A stretch of DNA of 64,000 bases from Halomonas sp. 25-S5 (GTDB taxonomy: Bacteria > Pseudomonadota > Gammaproteobacteria > Pseudomonadales > Halomonadaceae), in assembly GCF_029889845.1 (NCBI RefSeq), contig NZ_JARANV010000016.1:31290-95289 (forward strand), in the 5' to 3' direction. The translations under genes were made by a program, and so were the position numbers. Shown here piece after piece: positions 9,659 to 20,885 of the stretch (its first letter is position 1; every line of letters begins with the position of its first letter). Under the pieces are notes generated by a model. That model was not told the DNA's origin and made no database searches. It was given only the letters and a program-made list of their open reading frames with translations.

Positions 9659-12103
9659 TCATGGCGTATCCGAGCGCACGCTGGCCACGGCATCGAACAG
9701 CAATGATGGTCGCTGCCACAGGGAATTGACGAAGATGGCGGTCACACTAGCGGCCATGGCCACCATGGCCCACACCGGGTAGATCAGGCCGGTGGACGCC
9801 AGGGGGATACCGATGCCGTTGAACAGAAACGCCAGCGCGACGTTCTGCAGCATCTTGCGATACCCCCAGTGGCTGATCCGCCAGGCGGTCACCACGCTGC
9901 TCACCCGTGCGTTGAGGATGATGATATCGGCGGCGTCGATGGCGATATCGGTGCCGCTGCCCATGGCGATGCCCACGTCGGCCTGCATCAGCGCCGGGGC
10001 GTCGTTGATGCCGTCACCGACCATGGCCACCCGCCCTCCGTGCTGCATCTCCCGCAGCACGTCGGCCTTTTGCTCGGGCAGTACGCCGGCATGGACGGTG
10101 TCGATGCCCACCAGGCCGGCGATATGCCGGGCGGTGCGTTCGTTGTCGCCGGTCAGCAACGCAGTATCGATGCCCAGGGATTGGAGCCGGTGCACGGTCT
10201 CCGCGGCATCGGCCCGCAGGCCGTCGCCCAGGGCGATAGCGCCGAGTAGCTGTTCGCCACGGGCGATGACGATGACCGTCTGGCCCTGATGCTCGGCGCT
10301 TTCGATGCCATTTCTCACCGGTGCCAGATCGATGCCCTGTTCGGCGAGAAAGGCTGGACTGCCGACCGACACCGGTTCGTCGTCCACCCGGGCGGTGACG
10401 CCTCGGCCGGAGTGTGCCTGGAACTCGGCGACATCGGGGATTGCCAGGTCCCGTGACAGAGCCGCTTCGACCACGGCACGGCCCAGGGGATGCTCCGAGG
10501 CGGACTCGACCGCGGCAGCCAGCGACAGCAGCGTGCCTTCATCGCCATCGACACTGATGACCTCGCGTACCGCGGGACGGCCTTCGGTGAGAGTGCCAGT
10601 CTTGTCGAACACCACGGTGGTGACGCGCCGCAGGGCCTGAAAGGACTCACCGGTGCGCATCAGCACCCCCTGATCGGCCGCCTCGCCGGCGCCCCGCACG
10701 ATAGAGAGCGGGGCGGAGATGCCCACCGCGCAGGGATAGCCCATCACCAACACGGTCAGAGCGGCAAACACGGCCCGTTCCAGATCGGGCTCGGCTCCCC
10801 ACAGCAGTGGCGCACTCATCCAGAACACGAAGGCCAGCGCGGAGACGACCAGCACCGTAGGGGTATAGACCCGCAGCACCCGGTCCACCAGATGCAACAG
10901 GCCCGGTTTGAGCGCCCGGGCATCCTCCAGACTGCGGACCACCTGGTGCAGAAAGCTCGACTCGCCGGTGGCCGTCACCCGCACCACCAGCGTGCCGCTG
11001 CCATTGATGGCGCCGCCGACCACCGAATCGCCTACTCCTTTCTCAATCGGCAGGGGTTCACCGGTGACCAGGGACTGATCCACGGCCGAGTCGCCCTCGG
11101 TGACCTCGCCGTCCACCGGGATACGCTCGCCGGGGCGAATACGCACCCGCATACCGGTTTCCACCTGCGCCACCGGCAGGTCCCGTTCGCCGCCCTCGTC
11201 GAGAACGTGGGCAGTCTCCGGCTGCAGATCCAACAGGCGGCGGACCGACTGGGAGCTGCGGGTCTTGACGATCAGCGAGAGCCACTCGGAGAAGAGATGA
11301 TAGGTCAGCACCATGACCGAGACGGCGAAGAAGGCGGCGGTGGGGTAGCCGTCGGGCCGCAGCACCAGGCCGATGCCACCGCCGACCAGGCCCGCGAAGG
11401 CACCGATTTCCACGAGTACGTGTTGGTTGAGAATGCCACGGCGCAGCGCCTGATAGGCCATGACCAGCATCTGCCGGGCGATACCGAACACCATGGCGAG
11501 CGCCAGGACCGCGACCAGGAGCGCCTCGTGGCCCGCCAACAGGCTTCCGGCGCGTAGCCCGAACAGGACCAACCCACCCAGGGCCAACAGGGCGCTACCG
11601 CTCAAGGCGGCTCGGGTGCCCTGGCCGCGAAGCACGGCATAGCCGAAGATCACCAGGCTGACGTAGACCAAGGTGGAGAGCCCCAGGGTCCAGGGCGAGG
11701 TGGGATCGACGATCAGCCCCACTGCCGCCAGGCTGGCGCCCAGCGCCACCAGGAAGCGGTTGCGCTCACGAGCCAACTCGCGCTCCTGGTTGGCGTAGGG
11801 TTCGATCTTGCGAGGATCGCTGAGGGTGTAGCCAATGGCCTGCAGGGTGCCCATCAGCGTCTCGGCGCTAGTCTCGCGCGTGTCGTATTCCACCAGGGCC
11901 TGTTCGTGGGTGAGACTGACAGCCACGCGGCGTACGCCCGGCTTCTGTCCCAGGGCGCGCTCGATGGTCCCGGTGCACAGCGAGCAGTGCAGCCCGCCGA
12001 TATGCGCCCGCACCCGCTGGATCTCCGGCTCCCCGGTGGCTTCCAGGCTCCATGGGTGGAGGCCTTCCTCCGGTGCGGCTGCGGCTGTCGCTTTCGTATT
12101 CAT
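9659..12103 (-). CDS. P1B-type heavy-metal-translocating ATPase with YPC motif
   Basis: 814 residues from the ATG at 12103, preceded by AAGGGGACA. A longer frame begins at 12157, but that start would lie upstream of the expected transcription start. There is one cytosolic HMA domain ([11 protein letters not shown]40 and C43). The expected transmembrane CPC metal site reads YPC (Y456-P457-C458). The phosphorylation motif DKTGTLTEG, the SEHPLG motif and [10 protein letters not shown] are intact, so it should be an active pump. The metal is uncertain: CPC pumps carry Cu or Zn/Cd/Pb, and YPC is not a standard subtype. It has its own MerR-type promoter. Confidence 0.9.
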   Translation of the reverse strand: MNTKATAAAAPEEGLHPWSLEATGEPEIQRVRAHIGGLHCSLCTGTIERALGQKPGVRRVAVSLTHEQALVEYDTRETSAETLMGTLQAIGYTLSDPRKIEPYANQERELARERNRFLVALGASLAAVGLIVDPTSPWTLGLSTLVYVSLVIFGYAVLRGQGTRAALSGSALLALGGLVLFGLRAGSLLAGHEALLVAVLALAMVFGIARQMLVMAYQALRRGILNQHVLVEIGAFAGLVGGGIGLVLRPDGYPTAAFFAVSVMVLTYHLFSEWLSLIVKTRSSQSVRRLLDLQPETAHVLDEGGERDLPVAQVETGMRVRIRPGERIPVDGEVTEGDSAVDQSLVTGEPLPIEKGVGDSVVGGAINGSGTLVVRVTATGESSFLHQVVRSLEDARALKPGLLHLVDRVLRVYTPTVLVVSALAFVFWMSAPLLWGAEPDLERAVFAALTVLVMGYPCAVGISAPLSIVRGAGEAADQGVLMRTGESFQALRRVTTVVFDKTGTLTEGRPAVREVISVDGDEGTLLSLAAAVESASEHPLGRAVVEAALSRDLAIPDVAEFQAHSGRGVTARVDDEPVSVGSPAFLAEQGIDLAPVRNGIESAEHQGQTVIVIARGEQLLGAIALGDGLRADAAETVHRLQSLGIDTALLTGDNERTARHIAGLVGIDTVHAGVLPEQKADVLREMQHGGRVAMVGDGINDAPALMQADVGIAMGSGTDIAIDAADIIILNARVSSVVTAWRISHWGYRKMLQNVALAFLFNGIGIPLASTGLIYPVWAMVAMAASVTAIFVNSLWQRPSLLFDAVASVRSDTP

Positions 12104-12139
12104 GGCCTGTCCCCTTGATGTAAATGGGCTCATGCGTCG

Positions 12140-12171
12140 AGGATAGGGGCCGTACATTGCTACGGGGTCAA
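12140..12171 (-). promoter_or_regulatory. MerR-type promoter of the P-type ATPase gene
   Basis: On the minus strand, -35 TTGACC (12166-12171) and -10 CTATCC/TATCCT (12140-12146) are separated by an over-long 19-20-bp spacer, the hallmark of MerR-family promoters. The spacer holds the dyad CCGTAG-CAAT-GTACGG (imperfect). The nearby MerR-HMA regulator is the likely activator (inference). Confidence 0.8.
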
Positions 12172-12233
12172 GCGTCGGCGAGGATCAAGGCAGGATGGTA
12201 TGAAGGTCTAGAAGAGGGGAGCCGGTCATGCCT

Positions 12234-12890
12234 TCACGTCGAGGAGAAGGCCAGCCACAGTGTCCAGGCTCCCAGCCCCACCAGTACGGCACCCGTCCAG
12301 CGCGGCATGCGGCCGGCGAGTCGTGCGATGGCCTCGAGCCAACGCCGGCCACGGGCGGTATAGACAGCCAGCACCAGGGGGCTGGAGAGTGTCAGACCGA
12401 ACACCAGAAGCGTGACGGCGCCGAAGATGATGCCCCCACCGGCCGCGGCTCGTGCGGCCGTATCACCAAGCAGCACCGCCAGCAGAGGGGCGGCACAGGC
12501 CGGCACATTCAAGCCGAACAGCACGCCCAGCCCCAGGCTGCCCGGGGTGCCGGAGAGGTGTGGCAGTAGGCGGTTCACGCGGGCCAGGAGCCAGGGCGCG
12601 CCTCCACCGAGGTACAACAGTCCCACGCCCGCATAGAGGCTCCCCAGCAGGGCCCAGATAGCGTGCTGAAGCCCCGTGAAAACGCTGCCGATCAGTGCCG
12701 CGAGCACCCCGAGCCCGGCCATCAGCACGGCCCGGGTCAAGGTGAACAGCAGCGTCTGGACGGCCCGCATCCGGCGAGGCAGCCGTTCGAGATGGCGGAT
12801 AAACAGCAGGTGGCTACCGACCGAACAGGGCTCGACGAAGCCCAGCAACCCGAGTCCGGCGGCCAGCGGCAAGGCCGTTGAAAACTCCAA
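12234..12890 (-). CDS. CcdA/DsbD-like membrane electron-transfer protein
   Basis: 218 residues with about six hydrophobic segments. The family cysteines are in LGFVEPCSVGSHLLF (residue about 22) and GLNVPACAAPLLAV (about 130), matching the two redox Cys of the CcdA/DsbD transmembrane module. Such proteins move electrons from cytosolic thioredoxin to the periplasm. Here it lies four bases after the MerR-HMA gene and before the ATPase, as seen in metal-resistance clusters. A role in reducing thiols for metal handling is inference. Confidence 0.8.
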   Translation of the reverse strand: MEFSTALPLAAGLGLLGFVEPCSVGSHLLFIRHLERLPRRMRAVQTLLFTLTRAVLMAGLGVLAALIGSVFTGLQHAIWALLGSLYAGVGLLYLGGGAPWLLARVNRLLPHLSGTPGSLGLGVLFGLNVPACAAPLLAVLLGDTAARAAAGGGIIFGAVTLLVFGLTLSSPLVLAVYTARGRRWLEAIARLAGRMPRWTGAVLVGLGAWTLWLAFSST

Positions 12891-12894
12891 GACG

Positions 12895-13563
12895 CTAGTC
12901 TGCCTCTGTCACCAGGCTTGCCGAATACCCGGCATCCTGTACCGTCTCGGCGAGCCGCTCAGCGGAAATCTGACTGGTGTCGACAGCCACCTTGGCCTCG
13001 CCGTTCTCATGAGAGACCGAGCACCCCTTGACGCCCGGCTGCTGTTCGAGAACATGGCGGACAATCTCTGCACAGCCGTTGCAGTGCATGCCCTTGATCG
13101 TGAGTCTTACGGTTTGCATGTCAGGCTCCTTTCGCTTGGCTGTCTCGTCGTTTGGCCCCGTGTCATGCTCCAGGGCGTCGATGATGGAGCAGCACCGCAA
13201 TGGCCCTTCTCCGGGGCAACGGTCGAGCAGCGTCATCAGCCCTCGGCGGATATGCTGGAGCCGCTCGATCTTACGATCCACATCCTGGAGTTTGGCGGTG
13301 GCGCGCTGCCAAACCTCTCTGGCATCGGTATCGTGGTCGGTACGCAGCGAGAGCAGCTCGGCGATCTCGCGTAGGGAGAACCCGAGCTCCTGGGCGCGGC
13401 GAATGAACTGCACTCGCTGCACCGTCTCATCCGAATAGACGCGATATCCTCCACCCCACGGACGAGCTGGCTGTTCGATGAGCCTACGTCGCTCATAGAA
13501 CCGGATCGTCTCGACCCCGACGCCCACTGCTTCGGCCACTTTGCCGATGGTCATGTCACTCAT
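12895..13563 (-). CDS. MerR-family regulator fused to a C-terminal HMA metal-binding domain
   Basis: 222 residues from the ATG at 13563, with GAGGG upstream. Residues about 4-70 are a MerR winged helix (TIGKVAEAVGVGVETIRFYE), then a dimerisation helix and a metal loop (C116 and CC124-125). The cysteine found near position 79-82 in Hg, Zn and Pb members is absent. From residue 149 a complete HMA domain follows (IKGMHCNGCAEIV; C161, C164). An ATG at 13117-13119 is preceded by AAAGGAG six bases away, so the 74-residue HMA chaperone could also be made separately. It likely controls its own promoter, the CcdA gene and the ATPase. Confidence 0.87.
   Translation of the reverse strand: MSDMTIGKVAEAVGVGVETIRFYERRRLIEQPARPWGGGYRVYSDETVQRVQFIRRAQELGFSLREIAELLSLRTDHDTDAREVWQRATAKLQDVDRKIERLQHIRRGLMTLLDRCPGEGPLRCCSIIDALEHDTGPNDETAKRKEPDMQTVRLTIKGMHCNGCAEIVRHVLEQQPGVKGCSVSHENGEAKVAVDTSQISAERLAETVQDAGYSASLVTEAD
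13117..13131 (-). promoter_or_regulatory. Internal ribosome site and start for free HMA domain
   Basis: Within the MerR-HMA frame, AAAGGAGCCTGACATG is a near-ideal Shine-Dalgarno and start. Translation from 13119 would yield a 74-residue stand-alone HMA protein resembling a cytosolic metallochaperone. It is in the same frame as the regulator, so both forms may exist. Confidence 0.55.
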
Positions 13564-13590
13564 GGCAGCCCTCACGCAGTGTCCGAGAAC

Positions 13591-13622
13591 AACTTACCGG
13601 CCGTACCATGGTACGGGGTCAA
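13591..13622 (-). promoter_or_regulatory. MerR-type promoter of the MerR-HMA gene
   Basis: Minus-strand -35 TTGACC (13617-13622) and -10 TAAGTT (13591-13596) are 20 bp apart. The spacer carries a perfect 16-bp palindrome CCGTACCATGGTACGG (13601-13616). This fits autoregulation by the MerR-HMA protein. Confidence 0.8.
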
Positions 13623-13651
13623 GGGCGCAGTCATGTCGGCTACGCTGTCGC

Positions 13652-15344
<1,693 letters not shown>

Positions 15345-15380
15345 GCCGTCTCCCTTCCATATGCCATGTTGGTTGGGATA

Positions 15381-15411
15381 AGGTTACTTCCGTAGTCAAC
15401 TACGGAGTCAA
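15381..15411 (-). promoter_or_regulatory. mer promoter/operator (merFA, divergent merR)
   Basis: Minus-strand -35 TTGACT (15406-15411) and -10 TAACCT (15381-15386) have the classical 19-bp MerR spacer. The dyad TCCGTAG-TCAA-CTACGGA lies inside it. MerR binding here would repress and, with Hg(II), activate merFA and control merR. Confidence 0.88.
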
Positions 15412-15416
15412 GGCGC

Positions 15417-15836
15417 ATGCTGAACAAATTGGACATGTTGACCATTGGTGGCCTGGCGAAGGCAGCGGGCGTTCATGTGGAAACCATTCGCTATTACCAG
15501 CGGCGCGGCTTGTTGACGGAGCCCGAACGACCTCCGGGGGGCATTCGACGCTATGGCGCCGCCGATATCGACAGGCTGACGTTCGTGAAGACGGCACAGC
15601 AGCTGGGCTTCAGCCTCGACGAGGTCGGTAACCTGCTCCGGCTGGAAGATGGCACCCACTGCCAGGAAGCCAGCGAACTCGCCGAGCATAAGTTGCGGGA
15701 CGTGCGTGAAAAGCTCGACAGGCTGCAGCAGATCGAGAAGGCCTTGAGTGACATGGTGGCCCGATGCCACGCCCAACAGGGCAAAGTCACCTGCCCGCTG
15801 ATTGCGTCATTGCATGTAGGGATAGGGAAGGCCTGA
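15417..15836 (+). CDS. merR: Mercury-responsive regulator MerR
   Basis: 139 residues. N-terminal winged helix ([18 protein letters not shown]) and all three Hg-binding cysteines at C82, C117 and C126, the same numbers as in Tn501 MerR, so Hg(II) sensing is well supported. It activates merFA by untwisting the 19-bp spacer promoter. Its ATG lies just beyond the operator; a second in-frame ATG at 15435 is possible but less likely since it would lose the conserved numbering. Confidence 0.94.
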   Translation: MLNKLDMLTIGGLAKAAGVHVETIRYYQRRGLLTEPERPPGGIRRYGAADIDRLTFVKTAQQLGFSLDEVGNLLRLEDGTHCQEASELAEHKLRDVREKLDRLQQIEKALSDMVARCHAQQGKVTCPLIASLHVGIGKA

Positions 15837-15935
15837 CACCGTCGATAAAGTGATCTGGGATTTTCTGTACAATCCCCCGATTGATTCATGAAGCGGGCTG
15901 ACGGAGGAATGGATCCGGCCTCAATGTGCGGCGGC

Positions 15936-17420
15936 TCAGCCCCCCGACGTGGCCTCGTGCCCCGGCCCCTCCTCATGAACCAGCTCCACGTCGACGATCC
16001 GCGAGCGGCTCATGACGATCTTCCAGCGCTGCAGCAGCGGCGCGCCGTCGCTCTCCACCTCGCGGATCACCAGGTTGATCAGGTGGCGCTTCTCCACCGG
16101 CTCGCGGACCACCTGCCCCTTCTCCTCCAGCCGATAGACATGGTGGCTGCCCTTGTCCATCAGCCGCGCCAGCGACGAGAGGTCCAGGGTCAGGGTCTCG
16201 CGGGTGCGGTCATAGCCGCTGAGGAAGCGGGTGGGCGACATGCGCGAGCTGGAGCGGTAATGCAGCACCACCTCCTCGCGCTGGGCCAGGTTGCGCTTGC
16301 GCACCCGACGGATCTGCTCGTCGAGCCAGGCATAGCGCTGGTAGTCGAACCACTCGAGCTGGCGACCCAGGACGGCATTGCTGGTCGGGTCCAGGTACTG
16401 GCGCCGCCACTTGGGACGGCCCCGGCGCAGCCAGCGCCACAGGGTGATGCGCAGGTCGTCCTTGAACACTTCGCGCAGCGCATAGATCACCGCCAAGGTC
16501 AGCACGAACAGCGCGGTGAGATCGCCCAGGGCCGCCCGGGCCTGCAGCAGGCCCAGGGAGACGAACACCATCACGACCGCCGTGGCGAAGGCCTTCACCG
16601 CCTTCTGCTCGCCGCCGCCGAGCTCCTGGCTGCGCTGCTTGAGGGTCACCGGATACTCGATCAGCCGCCTCAGCAGGCGCATCTTGTTGGACATCCGGGT
16701 AGGGTCGCGGGTGACCCGCTCGGAGTTGTACTCCCGGGCCCGGCGATGCTCGACCTCGTCACGGCAGATCGCCAGCAAGCGCTCGCGGATCGCCCGGTAG
16801 CCGCTGCCCCGCGGCAGGTGGGCGACCAGCGCCAGCAAGTTCTGCTCGGTGAACCAGGAGAGGTAGTTGTCGATGTTGGCGTAGTAGCGGTGCAGGCTCT
16901 CGTCGTTGGGTTCCTGGCGGCGCAGCCGCCTGAGAATGCCCCGGGCCAGGTCGGCAGCCTCCTCGAGCTGGATACGCAGCCGGTCGGCCTCGTCATCGTC
17001 CTGCGCCGTGCTGTTCCGGGTGGGCGCCGGGTCCTTCGCGGGCTTGTCGTCACCGCGCTTCTCTGCCCTTCGTGCACGACGCGACAGCTCCAGCAGCGCC
17101 TGGGTGGAGCGCTCCAGGGCCACCACGTACTGGTAGGCATAGAGGCTCAGCCCCAGACGGTACTGGTCGGCGTCGAGCCGCTTGCCCGCCAGGCGGCTCA
17201 TCACCAGCGGCAGCCGGTGGCGGTCGCTGTAGTAGGTGCGCTTGACGTGGATGGCGCCATGGTAGAACGCCTCCTCCGAGAGCACATGGGGGGTGAGGCC
17301 CAGCTCGGCGGGCACGAAGAGGAAGACATCCAGCCGGTGGGAGGTCTCCTCGCGGAGCAGGCGGGAGACCTTGAGGTGCAGGCCATCCAGGCGCTCGACC
17401 GTGATCTGGTGGGTCGCCAT
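15936..17420 (-). CDS. Conserved membrane protein of unknown function
   Basis: 494 residues; not recognised as a named family. Residues about 1-270 are soluble with a charged low-complexity stretch near 120-145. Two adjacent transmembrane helices (AFATAVVMVFVSLGLLQ and DLTALFVLTLAVIYALREVF) lie near 280-320, and the C-terminal 170 residues are soluble and basic (ending in a beta-rich VVREPVEKRHLINLVI region). It starts five bases after the mscS stop, so it is in the same operon and may act at the membrane with that channel. No catalytic motif was seen. Confidence 0.75.
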   Translation of the reverse strand: MATHQITVERLDGLHLKVSRLLREETSHRLDVFLFVPAELGLTPHVLSEEAFYHGAIHVKRTYYSDRHRLPLVMSRLAGKRLDADQYRLGLSLYAYQYVVALERSTQALLELSRRARRAEKRGDDKPAKDPAPTRNSTAQDDDEADRLRIQLEEAADLARGILRRLRRQEPNDESLHRYYANIDNYLSWFTEQNLLALVAHLPRGSGYRAIRERLLAICRDEVEHRRAREYNSERVTRDPTRMSNKMRLLRRLIEYPVTLKQRSQELGGGEQKAVKAFATAVVMVFVSLGLLQARAALGDLTALFVLTLAVIYALREVFKDDLRITLWRWLRRGRPKWRRQYLDPTSNAVLGRQLEWFDYQRYAWLDEQIRRVRKRNLAQREEVVLHYRSSSRMSPTRFLSGYDRTRETLTLDLSSLARLMDKGSHHVYRLEEKGQVVREPVEKRHLINLVIREVESDGAPLLQRWKIVMSRSRIVDVELVHEEGPGHEATSGG

Positions 17421-17425
17421 CCGGA

Positions 17426-19744
17426 CTAGCCGGGGTCCGGGGCGCCGCCCCGGGCACTGGTGTCGCCGGCAGGGTCGGCGACCCCCGCCTCGCCGGGCCG
17501 CCGGCCGCTGGCGTCGCGGGCCTCGGCGCCTTCACCGGTCCCGTCCAGGCGGCCCCCGCCACGCCCTTCCATGCTCACGCTGAGCCGCGGCACGCCGAGG
17601 TCGACGGACTGCGTCTCCATGCGCTGCTTGAGCAGCAGGTTGAAGGCCCGCGCCACATCCCACTGCATCTCCGGGGCGGTCCGGAAACGCATGCGCAGGA
17701 TGGCGCAACCGTCCTCGAAACTGTCGATGCCCTGCATCTCCAGCGGCGACCAGATGTAGTGGCGCATCATGGGATCCTGGCGCAGTGCCTGGGCGGTCTC
17801 CTGCATCAGGGTGGTGGCATCGTCGATCTTCATGTCGAAGGGGATGCGGACCCGCATCAGGGCGACGCCGAACTGGCGCGACATGTTGTGGATGGAATCG
17901 ATGCGGCTGAAGGTGATGATATGGACGATGCCGTCCAGGTCACGCAGGCGCACGGTGCGCAGGGTCAGCCCCTCGACGGTGCCCATGTGACCGTTGATCT
18001 TGACGAAGTCATCCACCGCCAGCGAATCCTCGATGAGGATGAAGATGCCGGTGATCAGGTCCTGCACCAGGGTCTGGGCGCCGAAACCGACGGCCAGGCC
18101 GATCACCCCGGCACCGGCCAGCAGCGGGGTGACGTTCACCCCGAGGTTGGCCAGGCCGACGATAGAGGCGATGATCACGATGGTGGCGAAGATGATGTTG
18201 CGAATCATCGGCGTGATGGTCTGCGCCCGAGCCAGGTTGACCCGCCGCCCGCGGGCTCGCGCCGGGCTGGTCAGGGCGCGCTGGATGGCGGTGTCGGCGA
18301 AGATCCAGATCAGCCAGGCCAGCAACACGGTGAAGCCGATGGCCAGCAGGGCCTGTCCGATGCGTACGCTGGCCACCCCCTGCTGGCCGATGCCGATCAG
18401 CGAGCCTCCCCACACCTGCAGCGAGAGCTCGGCGAAGGCGATCCAGGCGAGCACATGGGCCAAGGCATAGCCGAAGCGTTCCAGGCGCCTGCGGTAGTCG
18501 CTCAGCCGGCGGCGCTTCGAGCGACCCTCGCCGTGCCGGCGGATCAGGCCGGTGACCACCAGGGTCAGCACCAGCAGCGACGCCGAGATGATCGAGCGGG
18601 CCAGCGCCGTGCCCACGTCGCCCACGGTGATGAAGATCGCCAGCAGCGAGCCCCCCACCAGCAGCAGGGCCGGCACGTGCCACAGGCCGCCCATCAGCCG
18701 GACCACCTCGGAGGCGCTGCCCCTGTCGCGCCGCACGGAATAGGGGCGGTTGCGGATCAGGTGCTTGATCGGACGCTTGAAGCGCAAGATGAAGCGCCCG
18801 CTGATCATCGCCGCCACCACATTGGATAGCACCGACATCAGGCTCGCCAGGTCGCTACCCATGATCCCCGAGAGACGAGTGGAGTTGAAGGCATCACCCA
18901 GCGCGATCAGCGCGCCGATGACGAACAGCGGCCTCAGGCTCTGCTGCTGCAGGATCTGCACGGCGATGAAGCGATGGCCGCTGGTGAAGACCGAGATCAC
19001 CGTCTCCACCACCACCGACAGGGTGCGCCCGCACAGCGCCACATAGGCGATCACCAGGGTCGCGGTGCGCCCCGAACTCTCCGGCACCAGCTGGGCGATG
19101 CCCAGCACCAGCGCAAAGGCCAGCGCCCAAGGCAGCATGCGGCGCAAGAAATGCACCACCAGCAGCCAGGCCCGGGGCTCGCGGGGCAGGTCCAGGGGCC
19201 AGCCCCGACGCCGGGCCAGCAGCCGCCCCAGGGCGATCAGGATCACCAGCAGCCCGGCCCAGATCACCAGCAGCACGGTCAGCTCGATGACGAAGCGCAG
19301 CAGCTCGGCGTTGCCGGTCTGCACCACCAGGGCCACCAGGTCGGACCCACCCTGCCGCAGCTGGCGCCGCCACTCGTCCACCGGCGACCGGCCGGCCTCG
19401 GCCTGTGCGCCGAGGTCGCTGATGGTCTCCGCCAGGGCACCGAGCAGCCCCTGGGGACGGGTGATGCCGGTCTCTTCGGCGGCCGGGTCGTGGGCCTGCT
19501 GCAGCTGGCGCAGGTTCTCCAGCAGCGCCTGGCGCTGGTCGGCATCCTCGAGGGTGGCGATCACCTCGTCCAGCGAGGCCTGGAAGGCCTGGGGATCGTG
19601 GGCGGCCGGCTCATCGCCGCTCCCCGGCGTCAGGCCGGACAGGGGCAGCGGCTGGGCCGAGGCCGCCGTCGACAGCAGCAGCGTCAGTAGCAGCCACAAC
19701 AGCAGGCCGCGAACGACAACGAACAGGCGGTTCGCTTCAGGCAC
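17426..19744 (-). CDS. Large MscS-type mechanosensitive ion channel
   Basis: 772 residues from a GTG at 19744 preceded by AGGGGGAG; an in-frame ATG at 19783 adds 13 residues and has a badly spaced ribosome site. The frame extends to 20320 but only antisense to the next gene. A signal-like N terminus (ending ASAQP), a periplasmic coiled region, then about 10 membrane helices, and the MscS core: pore helix GAGVIGLAVGFGAQTLVQD followed by the beta domain (DDFVKINGHMGTVEGLTLR). Long YbdG/MscM-like members release solutes on hypo-osmotic shock, fitting a halophile. The last 45 residues are low-complexity Gly/Asp/Arg. Confidence 0.88.
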   Translation of the reverse strand: MPEANRLFVVVRGLLLWLLLTLLLSTAASAQPLPLSGLTPGSGDEPAAHDPQAFQASLDEVIATLEDADQRQALLENLRQLQQAHDPAAEETGITRPQGLLGALAETISDLGAQAEAGRSPVDEWRRQLRQGGSDLVALVVQTGNAELLRFVIELTVLLVIWAGLLVILIALGRLLARRRGWPLDLPREPRAWLLVVHFLRRMLPWALAFALVLGIAQLVPESSGRTATLVIAYVALCGRTLSVVVETVISVFTSGHRFIAVQILQQQSLRPLFVIGALIALGDAFNSTRLSGIMGSDLASLMSVLSNVVAAMISGRFILRFKRPIKHLIRNRPYSVRRDRGSASEVVRLMGGLWHVPALLLVGGSLLAIFITVGDVGTALARSIISASLLVLTLVVTGLIRRHGEGRSKRRRLSDYRRRLERFGYALAHVLAWIAFAELSLQVWGGSLIGIGQQGVASVRIGQALLAIGFTVLLAWLIWIFADTAIQRALTSPARARGRRVNLARAQTITPMIRNIIFATIVIIASIVGLANLGVNVTPLLAGAGVIGLAVGFGAQTLVQDLITGIFILIEDSLAVDDFVKINGHMGTVEGLTLRTVRLRDLDGIVHIITFSRIDSIHNMSRQFGVALMRVRIPFDMKIDDATTLMQETAQALRQDPMMRHYIWSPLEMQGIDSFEDGCAILRMRFRTAPEMQWDVARAFNLLLKQRMETQSVDLGVPRLSVSMEGRGGGRLDGTGEGAEARDASGRRPGEAGVADPAGDTSARGGAPDPG

Positions 19745-19889
19745 TCTCGCGACTCCCCCTCTCTCGACTCCCTGGCATTTCATCTCCCTGGTCTCTCGTT
19801 TCTCTGGCGTACGGAGGGCGGGCGTACCGCATCCAAGATTCCCGAAGCAGTGTGATAGGCTGCCGACAACATGCCTACAGGATGCCGAC

Positions 19890-20885
19890 ATGACGCCGCA
19901 ACCGCCACCCGAAGCCCGCAATGCCGACGGCGAGACGCGTCGCGTCGGCGTCGAGATCGAGTTCGCCGGCCTGCCGCCACGGGAAACGGCCGAGCTGGTG
20001 CGCGAGCTGTTCGGCGGCGAGGTCGAGGTGCTCAGCCCCCACCGCCTCAAGGTCGCCGGGAGCCGCTGGGGCGAATTCGGCATCGAGCTGGACACCCAGT
20101 ACGCCCACCCAGACCAGACCGTGGTGGATGCCGAGGCCGCCGGCGACAGCGAATGGGAGCGCATGCGCCTGGACTTCCACGCCCGGACCCGCGAGCTGAT
20201 CGGCGACGTGGTCACCGGCCTGGTGCCCACCGAGATCGTCTGCCCGCCGGTGCCCTGGGACGAGCTGGAGGAGCTCGACGCCCTCTTCGAGGCGCTGCGC
20301 ACCCACGGGGCCAAGGGCACCGAGGCCAGCCTGCTCTACGGCTTCGGCCTGCACCTCAATCCCGAGGTACCAAGCCTCGAGGCCGAGAGCCTGCTGGCCT
20401 ACCTGCGCGCCTACCTGCTGAGTGCCGCCTGGCTACGCGAGCAGATCCACGTGGATATCACCCGCGAGGTGCTGCCCCATGCCAACCCCTTTCCCCGGGC
20501 CTATGCGCTCAGGGTGCTCGACCCGGACTATGATCCGGACCTCGACACCTTGCTCGACGACTACCTGGCCGACAACCCGACCCGCAATCGCGAGCTGGAT
20601 CTCTTTCCGTTGTTCGCCTATCTGCGCCCCGACCATAGCCATGCGCTGCTGAGCAACAAGCTGGTCAAGGCACGACCGACCTTCCACTACCGCCTGCCCA
20701 ATGCCCAGCTCTCGGAACCCGGCTGGGGGGCAGTGACGGAGTGGAACCGCTGGCTGGAGGTCGAGCGCCTGGCCACCACCCCGGAGACCCTGGCCGAGCG
20801 CAGCGCGCAGTTTCTCGCCCGCCACCGACCCTCGGCACCGCGCCGCTGGCTGACCCGCCTGCGCCGCTGGGTATCTCGCCAATGA
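19890..20885 (+). CDS. Putative amidoligase-family enzyme
   Basis: 331 residues from the ATG at 19890 with AGGA seven bases upstream. The N-terminal RRVGVEIEFAGL is the amidoligase signature (GxExE-type metal/ATP site of the glutamine-synthetase-like fold), with ELDTQYAHP and GFGLHLNPEVP as further core motifs. Family knowledge: these COOH-NH2 ligases are commonly paired with class-I glutamine amidotransferases and are predicted to form isopeptide or gamma-glutamyl links. Substrate unknown. It overlaps the downstream hydrolase by ATGA. Confidence 0.85.
   Translation: MTPQPPPEARNADGETRRVGVEIEFAGLPPRETAELVRELFGGEVEVLSPHRLKVAGSRWGEFGIELDTQYAHPDQTVVDAEAAGDSEWERMRLDFHARTRELIGDVVTGLVPTEIVCPPVPWDELEELDALFEALRTHGAKGTEASLLYGFGLHLNPEVPSLEAESLLAYLRAYLLSAAWLREQIHVDITREVLPHANPFPRAYALRVLDPDYDPDLDTLLDDYLADNPTRNRELDLFPLFAYLRPDHSHALLSNKLVKARPTFHYRLPNAQLSEPGWGAVTEWNRWLEVERLATTPETLAERSAQFLARHRPSAPRRWLTRLRRWVSRQ

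Noticed and set aside
15888..17429. 513-codon open frame on the plus strand
   Set aside because: Antisense to the conserved membrane protein gene; its sequence is Gln/His/Pro-rich with no domain.
19745..20320. 190-residue N-terminal extension of the MscS channel
   Set aside because: It is antisense to the amidoligase gene, lacks membrane or signal character, and the signal peptide appears only after the GTG at 19744.
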